A stretch of DNA of 64,000 bases. It comes from Flavobacterium sp. ALD4 (GTDB lineage Bacteria; Bacteroidota; Bacteroidia; Flavobacteriales; Flavobacteriaceae). Below, piece by piece: positions 45,141 to 54,098 of this stretch. The stretch is taken from positions 1-64,000 of the forward strand of contig NZ_PJBJ01000028.1 of the NCBI RefSeq assembly GCF_002836475.1, written 5' to 3'. The translations under genes were made by a program, and so were the position numbers. The notes below the pieces were generated by a model that saw only the letters and a list, made by a program, of their open reading frames with translations, did not search any database and was not told the origin of the DNA. Positions within the stretch are counted from its first letter, which is position 1. The number at the start of each line of letters is the position of its first letter.

Positions 45141-45953
45141 ATGATGGGTTTTAAAAAAATATTTGATTTTTATATCAAGAGCAGTATTCACGTGGCTTTG
45201 GCTGTATATGCACTATTGCGAATGACACATTTCGTGTTCCACATTTCTGCTGATCAAGCCATGGCTAATTTTGCTTTTTTTGGTACAATAGTAGGTTATA
45301 ATTTTGTGAAGTACGATGCTTTGGCAAGAGCCCAAAAAAAACAAATGCGAAACGAGTTAAAAATCATTGCCGTCTTGAGTCTTTTCTCATTAATAGGAGT
45401 GGGATATTATTTTTTTCAACTGCAGCTAATCACCCAAATTGTTTCCGTGGGTGTTCTGGGATTGACGCTTCTATATACACTGCCTTTTTTTCCTAATAGA
45501 AGAAACGCGCGTAACTGGGCTGGGGTCAAGATTTATATCGTGGCTTTGTGTTGGGTAGGGGTAACATTGGTATTACCTGTCGTTAATGCACATATTTCGT
45601 TAGGACTTGATTTCTATCTCAAATGTGTTCAACGTTTTATATTGGTTTTTGTGTTGATTCTAATTTTTGAAATTCTTGATTTGGCTAATGACGATCCTCA
45701 CTTACATACAGTTCCACAGCAAATAGGAGTGAGAAAAACGAAGATGGTTGGTTTATTATTGTTGCTTCCATTCTATTTTTTAGAATTTTTGAAAGCTAAT
45801 TTTATAGAAGAGCAGTTAATTGTAAACTTGGTTTTAGTTCTGGCTCTTACGCTTTTTATTATTTTTGCCAATGAAAAAAGATCCAGCTATTATACTTCCT
45901 TTTGGGTCGAAAGTATTCCTATTTTTTGGTGGCTGATGGTCGTTTTCTTTTGA
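45141..45953 (+). CDS. UbiA-like integral membrane protein
   Basis: This 270-aa protein has about eight hydrophobic helices. A cytoplasmic loop, EILDLANDDPHLHTVPQQIGVRKTK, closely resembles the second Asp-rich motif of UbiA prenyltransferases (DxxND...TvPxxxG). The first motif is represented only by NFVKYDALARAQ, which lacks the usual NDxxDxxxD, so catalysis is uncertain. It is conserved-hypothetical in character. The promoter box supports the ATG at 45141. It is divergent from gcvP. Confidence 0.65.
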   Translation: MMGFKKIFDFYIKSSIHVALAVYALLRMTHFVFHISADQAMANFAFFGTIVGYNFVKYDALARAQKKQMRNELKIIAVLSLFSLIGVGYYFFQLQLITQIVSVGVLGLTLLYTLPFFPNRRNARNWAGVKIYIVALCWVGVTLVLPVVNAHISLGLDFYLKCVQRFILVFVLILIFEILDLANDDPHLHTVPQQIGVRKTKMVGLLLLLPFYFLEFLKANFIEEQLIVNLVLVLALTLFIIFANEKRSSYYTSFWVESIPIFWWLMVVFF

Positions 45954-45958
45954 TAAAA

Positions 45959-45987
45959 AAAAACCGAAGCATTGCTGCCTCGGTTTT
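45959..45987. terminator. Bidirectional terminator between UbiA-like and M3 peptidase genes
   Basis: AAACCGA/TCGGTTT stem with flanking A- and T-runs lies between two convergent genes. Confidence 0.75.
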
Positions 45988-46010
45988 GAAATCAAAATCC
46001 GTATTGTGAT

Positions 46011-48038
46011 TTATACTAGTCCCGCTCTCTTTAATAGTGCCTCTGGGCTTGGTTCGTGCCCTCTAAAGCTTTTGTATAAAGACATCGGATGTTCTGTTCC
46101 TCCTTTAGATAGAATATTGTCTTTAAATTTAGTAGCGACCTCCTTGTCGAAAATTCCTTTTTCTTGGAAGAATTCAAAAGCGTCAGCATCGAGAACTTCA
46201 GCCCACTTGTAGCTGTAATATCCAGCAGAATATCCGCCTTGAAAAATATGAGAGAAAGAGGTGCTCATCACATTTTCATTTACCTCAGGATACAATTTAG
46301 TAGCTGCAAATTGTTCGGTTTCAAAAGCTTTAATATCCGTTATAGCTGATGGGTCTTGTCCATGCCATCCCATGTCTAGTAAGCCAAAGCTCAACTGACG
46401 CATAGTGGCCATTCCCTCTTGAAAGTTAGAACTTTCCTTGATTTTTTGAACTAATTCAATTGGTATGATTTCGCCCGTTTGATAATGTGTTGCAAACAAA
46501 GCTAAAGCCTCTGGTTCGTAGCACCAGTTTTCCATTACCTGACTAGGTAATTCCACAAAATCCCAATAGACTGAAGTTCCAGATAAACTCGGGTAGGTTG
46601 TGTTAGCTAACATTCCGTGTAGGCCATGGCCAAATTCATGGAACAAAGTAAGTACCTCGTTAAAAGTCAATAAGGAAGGTTTTGTTTCTGTAGGTTTTGT
46701 AAAATTACATACATTGGAGATGTGTGGTCTTTCGTTGGTTCCGTTTTTTACAAATTGTGATTTGTATGAAGTCATCCAAGCACCATTACGTTTTCCTTTT
46801 CTGGGAAAAAAATCAGCGTAAAAAATAGCAACTAATTCATTTTTTTCATCTGTTACTTCATAAGTAGTCACTTCTTCGTGGTACTTGTCAATATCAAAAA
46901 TTTCGGTAAAGGTCAGGCCGTATAGTTTGCTTGCGATAATAAAAGCGCCATTCAACACTTTTTCTAATTGAAAATAAGGTTTTAGTTTTTCGTCATCTAA
47001 ACTGAAGAGTTCTTGTTTCAATTTTTCGGAGTAATAAGCTCCGTCCCATTTTTCTAGTTGCTCTAGTCCATCGAGTTTTTTGGCAAAAGCTGTTAAATCG
47101 GCAAATTCTTTTAAGGCAGCTGGTTTTGCTTTTTCTAATAAATCTTTAGAGAATGTATTTACTTTCTCAGGACTCTCAGCCATTCTTTCCTCAAGGACAA
47201 AGTGGGCATGAGTAGCGTATCCTAAAAGTTGGGCTCTATCAAAACGCAATCTGGCAATTTTAAAGACATTTTGCTGGTTGTCTAATTCATTGTTATGGAA
47301 ACCTTTTGCGCCAAAAGCAATAGCCATCTTCTTGCGTAGCTCCCTATTATCAGCGTAGGTTACAAATGGAACGTAGCTAGGGTAATCTAGAGTGAAGATC
47401 CAACCTTCTTTTTCTTGGCTTTTCGCCAAAGAGCGAGCGGCTTCTATAGTTCCCTCGGGTAGTCCAGATAAGTCTTCTTCATTGGTAATATGCAATTCAA
47501 AAGCTTGGGTTTCTGCTAATACATTTTCGCCAAATTGCAAACTTGCCTTTGATAATTCTTTGTCAATTTCACGTAGTTTGTTTTTTTTATCCTCTGCTAG
47601 ATTAGCACCGTTTCGAGAAAAGCTTTTGTATTTTTCATCCAATAAAGTGGTTTGCTCTGTGTTGAGGTTCAAAGTTACTTTTAGCTCATGTACAGCCTTC
47701 ACTTTAGCAAATAATTCTGCATTCAGTCGGATATCATTGCCGAAATCAGATAACAATGGAGAAACCTCCTGAGCGATTTTTTGTATTTCGTCATTGGTTT
47801 CTGCTGAATTCAAATTGAAGAAAATACTAGAAAGACGGTCCAATGTGTAGCCGCTAAAGTCCAAAGCTTCAATTGTGTTTTTGAAAGTGGGTGCCTCTTC
47901 GTTTTCTACAATAAAATCAATTTCTGCTTTTGCTAATGCTATTCCTTCGATAAAAGCAGGAAGGAATTCCTCGTTTTTTATTTTCGAAAAAGGCGCTGTA
48001 TCGTATTTTGTGTTAAATTTCGTCGTTAATATTTTCAT
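46011..48038 (-). CDS. M3 family metallopeptidase (Dcp-like)
   Basis: This 675-aa enzyme has the zinc motif HEFGH in LFHEFGHGLHGML (about residue 466). Dcp-type context includes SGTSVYWDFVELPSQVMENW and a C-terminal HIFQGGYSAGYYSYKWAEVLDADAF-type region. It trims short peptides as a dipeptidyl carboxypeptidase or oligopeptidase. No signal peptide is evident, so it is probably cytoplasmic. The start at 48038 (MKILTTKFNTKYDTAPF) fits the family; ATG 48074 would add 12 residues. Confidence 0.92.
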   Translation of the reverse strand: MKILTTKFNTKYDTAPFSKIKNEEFLPAFIEGIALAKAEIDFIVENEEAPTFKNTIEALDFSGYTLDRLSSIFFNLNSAETNDEIQKIAQEVSPLLSDFGNDIRLNAELFAKVKAVHELKVTLNLNTEQTTLLDEKYKSFSRNGANLAEDKKNKLREIDKELSKASLQFGENVLAETQAFELHITNEEDLSGLPEGTIEAARSLAKSQEKEGWIFTLDYPSYVPFVTYADNRELRKKMAIAFGAKGFHNNELDNQQNVFKIARLRFDRAQLLGYATHAHFVLEERMAESPEKVNTFSKDLLEKAKPAALKEFADLTAFAKKLDGLEQLEKWDGAYYSEKLKQELFSLDDEKLKPYFQLEKVLNGAFIIASKLYGLTFTEIFDIDKYHEEVTTYEVTDEKNELVAIFYADFFPRKGKRNGAWMTSYKSQFVKNGTNERPHISNVCNFTKPTETKPSLLTFNEVLTLFHEFGHGLHGMLANTTYPSLSGTSVYWDFVELPSQVMENWCYEPEALALFATHYQTGEIIPIELVQKIKESSNFQEGMATMRQLSFGLLDMGWHGQDPSAITDIKAFETEQFAATKLYPEVNENVMSTSFSHIFQGGYSAGYYSYKWAEVLDADAFEFFQEKGIFDKEVATKFKDNILSKGGTEHPMSLYKSFRGHEPSPEALLKRAGLV

Positions 48039-48085
48039 TTGATAGTCATTAATTAGTATTCGTTGAAACAGCATAGTTTCAATAG

Positions 48086-48093
48086 CAAAGATA
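48086..48093 (-). promoter_or_regulatory. Putative -7 box (TATCTTTG) for the M3 peptidase gene
   Basis: It is a TAnnTTTG match 48 nt before the preferred start and 12 nt before the alternative ATG at 48074. Confidence 0.4.
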
Positions 48094-48240
48094 GGGATTT
48101 ATTAAAAAAAGAAAGATTGCTCTAGGGATTGATTATTGTTAAACTTAATGAAATGCCGCAACTCTTGCGGGAGAAAAAGGGTATATTGGTAACTGGTTTA
48201 GGCAGTAAGGAAGCTAATTATTAAAAATTAAAAATACGAT

Positions 48241-48912
48241 ATGAAGTATCAGGTAAAAATACAAACCATCAATACGGTTGAGGAAATTAAAGAATATTGG
48301 AGTAACGATGACTATGTTCAATTATTGGGAAAGTTTGCTTATCCAGAAGCGTCTAGTGCTAAAAAAGAAAACTTAAGTGAGTTGCTATCTATGGCGATTA
48401 CCGATTTTGAGCCTAATGAGGCTGCTGCAATAGTGTTGAATTATAAGTTGTCTGATTCTTTGAATGAAGGGCAGATCCAGCAGATTTCAAACGATATGCT
48501 TATTGACAAGATCAGTGAAGAATATCCTGAAATAGCGATGCAGGCCCCTTTATTTAATATCAATCAACTGCTTTTTAAGGCGTATAATGGGAAATTTCCA
48601 AATGCGAAAGCCACTATTATAGAATTTTCAATGACACCTTCTAAGGAGGAAGCTACGAAAAAATTGACTAAAGAAAATGTCTTGAAGTTATTTAGTACAG
48701 GACTATCTGACCGAAATATCATCAAAAGATTGTTTGATGATCAAATGCATCAAAATGCCGCTTTTCCTGAAGCTGAAAATATTCTGTGGGATTTAACCAC
48801 TTCAGATGACATCAATTATAAACTGAACACTTCTGAAAATTGGTTAAAAAGTGAAGACTTTATCGCCTCTGAGTTTGAAGGTGTTTTAGAAGAAGTTGCA
48901 GAAGAGGCGTAG
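48241..48912 (+). CDS. Conserved hypothetical protein
   Basis: This 223-aa acidic, mostly helical protein has no signal peptide or membrane helix. Blocks such as EEIKEYWSNDDYVQLLGKFAYP and VLNYKLSD are visible, and the C-terminus is strongly acidic (FEGVLEEVAEEA). I do not recognise a family. The gene is isolated and ends in a 17-bp terminator stem. The frame is clean and full, so it is likely real. Confidence 0.65.
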   Translation: MKYQVKIQTINTVEEIKEYWSNDDYVQLLGKFAYPEASSAKKENLSELLSMAITDFEPNEAAAIVLNYKLSDSLNEGQIQQISNDMLIDKISEEYPEIAMQAPLFNINQLLFKAYNGKFPNAKATIIEFSMTPSKEEATKKLTKENVLKLFSTGLSDRNIIKRLFDDQMHQNAAFPEAENILWDLTTSDDINYKLNTSENWLKSEDFIASEFEGVLEEVAEEA

Positions 48913-48950
48913 TTTAAAAACAGCTTTTTCCAATAAAGAAATACATGTAA

Positions 48951-48989
48951 ACTAAAAAAGCTTCTCGTATTGAGAAGCTTTTTTAGTTT
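48951..48989. terminator. Strong bidirectional terminator
   Basis: A perfect 17-bp stem (AACTAAAAAAGCTTCTC / GAGAAGCTTTTTTAGTT) with loop GTATT lies between the hypothetical gene and purE. Confidence 0.92.
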
Positions 48990-48995
48990 ACTAAA

Positions 48996-49484
48996 TTATT
49001 GTTTAAGAAGACTTTCAGAAGCAATAATTACGGATTCTTTTAGTCCCAATTTATATTGTATCACTTTATCTAATACGCTTTTGTCATGACTTCCGATGAT
49101 TTGAGCTGCCAATATCCCTGCGTTTTTAGCGCCGTTTAACGCTACAGTGGCTACTGGAACTCCTCCCGGCATTTGTAGAATTGACAAAATACTGTCCCAG
49201 CCATCGATTGAATTGCTTGATTTTACAGGAACCCCAATTACGGGTAGAGGAGACATAGAGGCTACCATACCAGGTAAATGTGCTGCGCCGCCGGCACCGG
49301 CAATAATTACCGAAATCCCACGTGTATGTGCATTTTTACTGAAATCGAATAATTTTTCAGGAGTTCTGTGTGCTGAAACGATATCAACTTCTATTTCGAT
49401 TCCGAAGCCTTTTAATACTTCGATGGCTTCTTGCATTACGGGCATATCTGAGATACTTCCCATTATTACGGCTACTTTGCTCAT
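48996..49484 (-). CDS. purE: 5-(carboxyamino)imidazole ribonucleotide mutase
   Basis: This 162-aa class I PurE converts N5-CAIR to CAIR in purine synthesis. VAVIMGSISDMPVM, DIVSAHRTPEKLFDF (catalytic His) and IIAGAGGAAHLPGMVAS are present. It is downstream of purK, the enzyme making its substrate, with a 123-nt gap; the pair is probably cotranscribed. Confidence 0.95.
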   Translation of the reverse strand: MSKVAVIMGSISDMPVMQEAIEVLKGFGIEIEVDIVSAHRTPEKLFDFSKNAHTRGISVIIAGAGGAAHLPGMVASMSPLPVIGVPVKSSNSIDGWDSILSILQMPGGVPVATVALNGAKNAGILAAQIIGSHDKSVLDKVIQYKLGLKESVIIASESLLKQ

Positions 49485-49607
49485 TTTCTTATTTTCTTAA
49501 TTCAAAATTCAGGATTGAATATTCAACATTTATTTAATTTAAAACCTTTTAATTCTAGTTTTTTTCATCATCGACGTGGTGACAGCATAACTGTAGCTGT
49601 AAGTTGA

Positions 49608-50765
49608 TTACTGCAAACTGATCACTCTAATTGTGTTTTTAACGTCTTCGGCAATTCTCCGTGCTTCTTTAATGTCTGTATTAACAATGGTAACATGCCC
49701 CATTTTTCTGAAAGGGCGCGTTATTTTTTTACCGTAAATATGGGGTGTAACTCCATTCCATCCTAATATTTTTTCGATGTTTTCGTAAATAACGTTACCA
49801 GAATATCCTTCAGCCCCCACTAAGTTAACCATTATTCCGGCTACTTTACTGTCTGTATTACCCAAAGGTAAATCGAGAATGGCTCTAAGGTGGTTTTCAA
49901 ATTGCGAAGTAAAACTAGCTTCGATAGAATAGTGTCCTGAGTTGTGAGGTCTTGGCGCCACTTCGTTTATTAAAATTTCATCGTCTTCAGTCTGAAACAT
50001 TTCAACAGCTAATAAGCCTACGTGATTAAATTTCTCAGAAACGTATAAGGCGATAGCTCTTGCTTTTTCGGCCACTGCGTCATCAATTCTTGCGGGACAA
50101 ATAACATATTCTACTTGATTAGCTTCCGGGTGAAATTCCATTTCTACTACAGGATAGGTTTTGATTTCCCCTGAAGGATTTCGACAAACAATAACGGCCA
50201 ACTCATTTTTGAAAGGAATAATTTCTTCAGCGATACATTCTACATTGGGTAGTTCGTCCAAATCAGAGATTTGTCTAATAACTTTGACTCCGTTCCCGTC
50301 GTAGCCAAATTCAGTGCATTTCCATACGAATGGGAACTTCGTTTTAGAATCCAAGATGTCAACGATTAGACTTTTCAGATTATTGAATCGTCCGTAATTT
50401 GCTGTTGGAATATCGTACTTTCTATAAAAATCTTTCTGAACCCCTTTGTTTTGAATCAGTTTTAGTGTTTTTGGCGAAGGATAAACTTTCAATCCTTCTT
50501 CTTCTAATTTTAGCAAAGCCGCAAGATTAACGAGTTCAATTTCGAAAGTTAAAACATCAACTTTCTTTCCGAAATTGTAAACGGTTTCAAAATCCATTAA
50601 GTCCCCTTTAAAGAATTTATCACAGGCTATTTTGCAAGGCGCTTCCTCACTTGGATCAAGAACATACGTTTGTATGTCAAATTTCCGGGTGTCAAAAAGC
50701 ATCATTTTGCCCAATTGTCCACCGCCTAGAATACCCAATTTAAAATCAGAAGAAAAATAGTTCAT
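49608..50765 (-). CDS. purK: N5-carboxyaminoimidazole ribonucleotide synthase
   Basis: This 385-aa ATP-grasp enzyme carboxylates AIR with bicarbonate and ATP. It starts at MNYFSSDFKLGILGGGQLG; eight upstream codons were not chosen. Motifs include FVWKCTEFGYDGNGVKVI, CIAEEIIPFKNELAVIV and LINEVAPRPHNSGHYSIEA. It feeds purE. A TATCTTTG box lies 22 nt upstream. A decayed gene lies just upstream on the same strand. Confidence 0.95.
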   Translation of the reverse strand: MNYFSSDFKLGILGGGQLGKMMLFDTRKFDIQTYVLDPSEEAPCKIACDKFFKGDLMDFETVYNFGKKVDVLTFEIELVNLAALLKLEEEGLKVYPSPKTLKLIQNKGVQKDFYRKYDIPTANYGRFNNLKSLIVDILDSKTKFPFVWKCTEFGYDGNGVKVIRQISDLDELPNVECIAEEIIPFKNELAVIVCRNPSGEIKTYPVVEMEFHPEANQVEYVICPARIDDAVAEKARAIALYVSEKFNHVGLLAVEMFQTEDDEILINEVAPRPHNSGHYSIEASFTSQFENHLRAILDLPLGNTDSKVAGIMVNLVGAEGYSGNVIYENIEKILGWNGVTPHIYGKKITRPFRKMGHVTIVNTDIKEARRIAEDVKNTIRVISLQ

Positions 50766-50786
50766 TGTATTGTTATTTGTTGAAAG

Positions 50787-50794
50787 CAAAGATA
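50787..50794 (-). promoter_or_regulatory. Putative -7 box (TATCTTTG) for purK-purE
   Basis: It is an exact TAnnTTTG match giving a leader of about 17 nt. Confidence 0.45.
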
Positions 50795-50820
50795 CTTTAT
50801 AATGATTGAATAGGGAAATG

Positions 50821-51369
50821 CTATTTTATTTTCTTCAAAATTTCTCTAGCAACGGCTTTGTAAGCAGCAGAATGTTTGTGGTAATCGTCACTAAGAATAC
50901 GTTGTAATTCAGGATGAATCCAATCGTTTTTTTTGCCTAATTCAAACAAAGCACGAATTGCGTAGGCTTTTTTAGCTACTTTTCGATCTCCGTTAATAAG
51001 CCATTCAAAGCGGCTTTCTGTAATTTGGTCTTCTTGTAGGTTAAATAAAATAAGGTGTTGAATTAAGAACAAACAGATTTTGGAAATAGAACGCAAGGCG
51101 CTTTCATTTGTGAATTTTGAGAGGCTAAAACTAAACACTGGAAGATGATCTGTAACAAAATGGATCTATTTTTCTAAAACTAATTCCAGAATCTAGCAGG
51201 CTTTGTAGTGGTTTTTGTCGTCTAAGTTTAAAGCCAATTCGAGTAAATCAGGAAATAAGTTAGCATTAACTAAAATAAGTTGAGCGTTTTCGTCTCTACC
51301 GATTCTGTAGGCAGAGCCGTTGGCTATATTTGTATAAAGTTCGCTTTTAATATTAGAGTAAAAAACATC
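50821..51369 (-). pseudogene. Conserved HEAT-like helical protein, inactivated
   Basis: On the minus strand one frame reads SELYTNIANGSAYRIGRD, LVNANLFPDLLELALNLDDK, HYKAC then TAG (51193-51195, where KACW is expected), ILELVLEK then TAG (51166-51168), and continues openly through FTNESALRSISKICLFLIQH and KKAYAIRALFELGKKNDWIH to a stop at 50821. The start is unclear; an ATG near 51367 is out of frame. Paired helices with repeating Leu/Ala resemble HEAT repeats. The 3' 105 codons are still open but are only the C-terminal part. Confidence 0.7.
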
Positions 51370-51429
51370 TTATTTCAGATGTACACTATTCTTATGGTTC
51401 TAAATCTGAATTCCCAACTCAGAAATTCC

Positions 51430-51437
51430 TATATTTG
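51430..51437 (+). promoter_or_regulatory. Putative -7 box (TATATTTG) for hpt-adk
   Basis: It is an exact TAnnTTTG match 25 nt upstream of hpt. Confidence 0.5.
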
Positions 51438-51461
51438 CAAATTATTTAAAATAGGATAATA

Positions 51462-51992
51462 ATGATTCAACTTCACGATAAACAATTTGTTCCGTTTATT
51501 TCTGCTAAAGAAATAGAGCTTGCAATAACAAAAATGGCAGCACAAGTAGAAGCTGATTTTGGAGATGAAATTCCTGTCTTTGTAGGAGTTTTAAATGGTG
51601 CTTTTATGGTTGTTTCCGATTTTATGAAGGCTTACAAAAAGCCCTGTGAAGTCAGTTTTTTAAAAATGTCTTCCTATGAAGGAACTGCTTCGACAAATGA
51701 AGTAAAACAGCTAATCGGTTTAAATCAGGATTTGACTGGGCGTTCCGTTATTGTGATCGAAGATATCGTTGATACAGGGAATACATTGGTAGAATTAAAA
51801 GAATTATTCAAAGCGCAAAATGTAAAACATTTTAAAATAGCTACCCTCTTCTTTAAACCGGAAGCCTATAAAAAAGATATTAAAATAGATTATGTCGGAA
51901 TCAGAATTCCAAATAAGTTCATAGTTGGTTATGGTCTTGATTACGACGAATTAGGCAGAAATTTACCAGAAGTATATAAACTAAAAGAGTAA
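51462..51992 (+). CDS. hpt: Hypoxanthine phosphoribosyltransferase
   Basis: This 176-aa enzyme salvages hypoxanthine (and guanine) with PRPP. The PRPP-binding motif VIVIEDIVDTGNTL has E100/D101, and the flexible loop SFLKMSSYEGTASTNEV is present. It is 16 nt ahead of adk, forming a nucleotide-salvage operon. Confidence 0.94.
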   Translation: MIQLHDKQFVPFISAKEIELAITKMAAQVEADFGDEIPVFVGVLNGAFMVVSDFMKAYKKPCEVSFLKMSSYEGTASTNEVKQLIGLNQDLTGRSVIVIEDIVDTGNTLVELKELFKAQNVKHFKIATLFFKPEAYKKDIKIDYVGIRIPNKFIVGYGLDYDELGRNLPEVYKLKE

Positions 51993-52008
51993 TTAGATAA
52001 CGCACATT

Positions 52009-52581
52009 ATGATCAACATTGTTTTATTTGGAAAACCAGGAGCAGGAAAAGGTACTCAAGCAGAATTTTTGAAAGAAAAATATAAATTAACCCACATTTC
52101 TACAGGTGATGTTTTTCGTTTTAATTTGAAAAACGATACCGATTTGGGAAAACAAGCGAGAGTTTACATGGATGCGGGTGATTTAGTGCCTGACGAATTG
52201 ACTACCAAAATGCTTATTGATGAGGTTAACAAACATCCAGATACTAATGGTATTTTATTTGATGGGTATCCAAGAACGATTTCACAAGCCATTGCTTTAG
52301 ATGAGTTTCTGAAATCTATAGATTCTGAGGTAACCGCTACGATAGCATTGGAGGCTGATGATGAAATTTTGGTTCAACGTTTGCTCGAAAGAGGAAAAAC
52401 AAGTGGTAGAATTGATGATCAAGATGAGGGTAAAATTAGAAATCGCTATCAGGAGTATAATGAGAAAACAGCTCCTTTAATGCAGTATTATAATGACCAA
52501 GGGAAGTTTTATGCTGTAAATGGAATTGGAAGTATTCAAGAAATCACGGAGCGTTTAAGTACGGTTATTGATAATTTGTAG
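52009..52581 (+). CDS. adk: Adenylate kinase
   Basis: This 190-aa short-form enzyme interconverts AMP, ATP and ADP. The P-loop is GKPGAGKGT (8-16). AMP-binding HISTGDVFR and the signature FDGYPRTISQA are present. The lid is reduced to a short RGKTSGRIDDQ loop without the zinc-type insert. It is cotranscribed with hpt. Confidence 0.96.
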   Translation: MINIVLFGKPGAGKGTQAEFLKEKYKLTHISTGDVFRFNLKNDTDLGKQARVYMDAGDLVPDELTTKMLIDEVNKHPDTNGILFDGYPRTISQAIALDEFLKSIDSEVTATIALEADDEILVQRLLERGKTSGRIDDQDEGKIRNRYQEYNEKTAPLMQYYNDQGKFYAVNGIGSIQEITERLSTVIDNL

Positions 52582-52661
52582 TTACAAACAGTGCTTGATT
52601 TTGAAGTTTGAAGTGGGCTATACGAGCACTGCTCTTTGAACTTTAGGCTTTAAAAAGATAC

Positions 52662-53933
52662 ATGGAAATATTAATAATACTTTTTCTGATTTTGTTAAAT
52701 GGGGTTTTCTCCATGTCTGAAATCGCATTGATTTCGGCTAGAAAAAGCAGGTTAGAGTCTTCGGCAAAAAAAGGAAATAAAAGCGCTCAAATTGCGCTCA
52801 ATTTGGCTAATTCACCAAATAAATTCTTGTCGACGGTTCAAATAGGAATTACGCTTATTGGTATACTTACCGGTATTTACAGTGGGGACAAGATAACAAC
52901 AGATGTGGAGACCTTTATTGTAGGCTTTACAATCTTGATGCCATATGCACATTCTATAGCAGTGAGTATTGTTGTTGTTATATTGACTTTTTTCTCGTTG
53001 GTTTTAGGAGAGTTGTTGCCTAAAAGAATTGGTTTGAATCATCCGGAAGCGATAGCTAAAGCTTTTGCCATGCCGATGAAAATAGTCTCCGTTGTAACGG
53101 CGCCATTTATTTGGCTATTGACTAATTCTACAGAGTTTTTATTAGATATTCTAAAGATTAGACCTTCCTCTGACGGTAAAATTACGGAAGAGGAAATTAA
53201 GGCCATCATAAAAGAGGGTACGGAAACAGGAGAGGTTCAGGAAATTGAACAAGACATAGTAGAGCGTGTTTTTTATATAGGTGACAGGAAAATAAATTCG
53301 TTGATGACTCATAGAAAATCAGTGGTTTACCTTCCTTTAAATTCAAGCAAGCAAGAGGTTAAGGAGTTTATGCGTCATGAATTGCATTCAGTTTATCCCG
53401 TTTACAGTAAGAATTATGATGATATTGTTGGGGTTGTGAATTTGAAAAATATTTTCGCGCATATTGATGATGATGATTTTAACTTGTCAGATTTAATGAC
53501 GGAGGCTCCCTATATGATGGAACAGACGACGGCATACAAAGCCTTGGAGCGGTTTAAGACAACGGGCGTTCATTATGCTATGGTAGCAGATGAATACGGA
53601 ATATTTCAAGGTGTGATCACTTTAAATGATATTCTAGAGGCCTTGGTTGGTAATGTCTCGGATTTTTATAGAGAAGAGTTTGAATTGGTAAAAAGAGAGG
53701 ATGGAACATGGCTGGTCGATGGGCATTATTCATTGCATGATTTTCTGACTTACTTTGACTTGGATGAATTAATAAATGATTACGACGTGACAACGGTGGG
53801 GGGATTAGTAATGACGGAACTTTCGCATATTCCAAAACAAGGAGAAAAATTGATATGGAAGAAATTTCAGTTGGAAGTGATTGATATGGATGGTGTAAAG
53901 ATTGATAAGATAATGGTGAAAGCCTTAAAATAA
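52662..53933 (+). CDS. CNNM/CorC family transporter-associated protein
   Basis: This 423-aa protein has an N-terminal DUF21 membrane domain (about 1-180: GVFSMSEIALISARKSRL, VLGELLPKRIGLNHPE). A CBS pair follows (about 205-330: MTHRKSVVYLP, DEYGIFQGVITLNDILEALVG). The C-terminal CorC/HlyC domain is at about 345-420. Family members act in Mg2+/Co2+ handling. It is monocistronic and ends in a long inverted repeat. Confidence 0.92.
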   Translation: MEILIILFLILLNGVFSMSEIALISARKSRLESSAKKGNKSAQIALNLANSPNKFLSTVQIGITLIGILTGIYSGDKITTDVETFIVGFTILMPYAHSIAVSIVVVILTFFSLVLGELLPKRIGLNHPEAIAKAFAMPMKIVSVVTAPFIWLLTNSTEFLLDILKIRPSSDGKITEEEIKAIIKEGTETGEVQEIEQDIVERVFYIGDRKINSLMTHRKSVVYLPLNSSKQEVKEFMRHELHSVYPVYSKNYDDIVGVVNLKNIFAHIDDDDFNLSDLMTEAPYMMEQTTAYKALERFKTTGVHYAMVADEYGIFQGVITLNDILEALVGNVSDFYREEFELVKREDGTWLVDGHYSLHDFLTYFDLDELINDYDVTTVGGLVMTELSHIPKQGEKLIWKKFQLEVIDMDGVKIDKIMVKALK

Positions 53934-53951
53934 TAGTGTTCAGTATTTCGT

Positions 53952-54013
53952 TTTTAGTATTCAGTAAGTAGCTGCTCATTAAAAAATAGAATACTGCCCA
54001 CTGAATACTAAAA
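53952..54013 (+). terminator. Inverted repeat after the CNNM gene
   Basis: A perfect 14-bp pair, TTTTAGTATTCAGT (53952-53965) and ACTGAATACTAAAA (54000-54013), has a 34-nt loop. The loop is long for an intrinsic terminator and no T-run follows, so it may instead be another intergenic element. Confidence 0.45.
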
Positions 54014-54016
54014 GTT

Positions 54017-54088
54017 ATGACAGAAGATTTGAAATTAAAAGGAGGACAGCCAGTGGCTGTCGGTCACTTTAGATCCTGTCAAAATTAA
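54017..54088 (+). other. Possible 23-codon upstream ORF of obg
   Basis: An ATG at 54017 opens MTEDLKLKGGQPVAVGHFRS and closes at TAA 54086-54088, 10 nt before the obg start. Its first 12 nt (TTATGACAGAAG from 54015) are repeated exactly at the obg start (54097-54108). A short palindrome, GACAGCCAGTGGCTGTC (54045-54061), lies within. It may be a leader peptide, a duplicated start, or chance. Confidence 0.3.
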
Positions 54089-54098
54089 ATAAAGAATT

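Noticed and set aside
46600..47772. Plus-strand open frames opposite the M3 peptidase gene
   Set aside because: The M3 frame is full length with a clear HEFGH site; the opposite frames have no recognisable domain.
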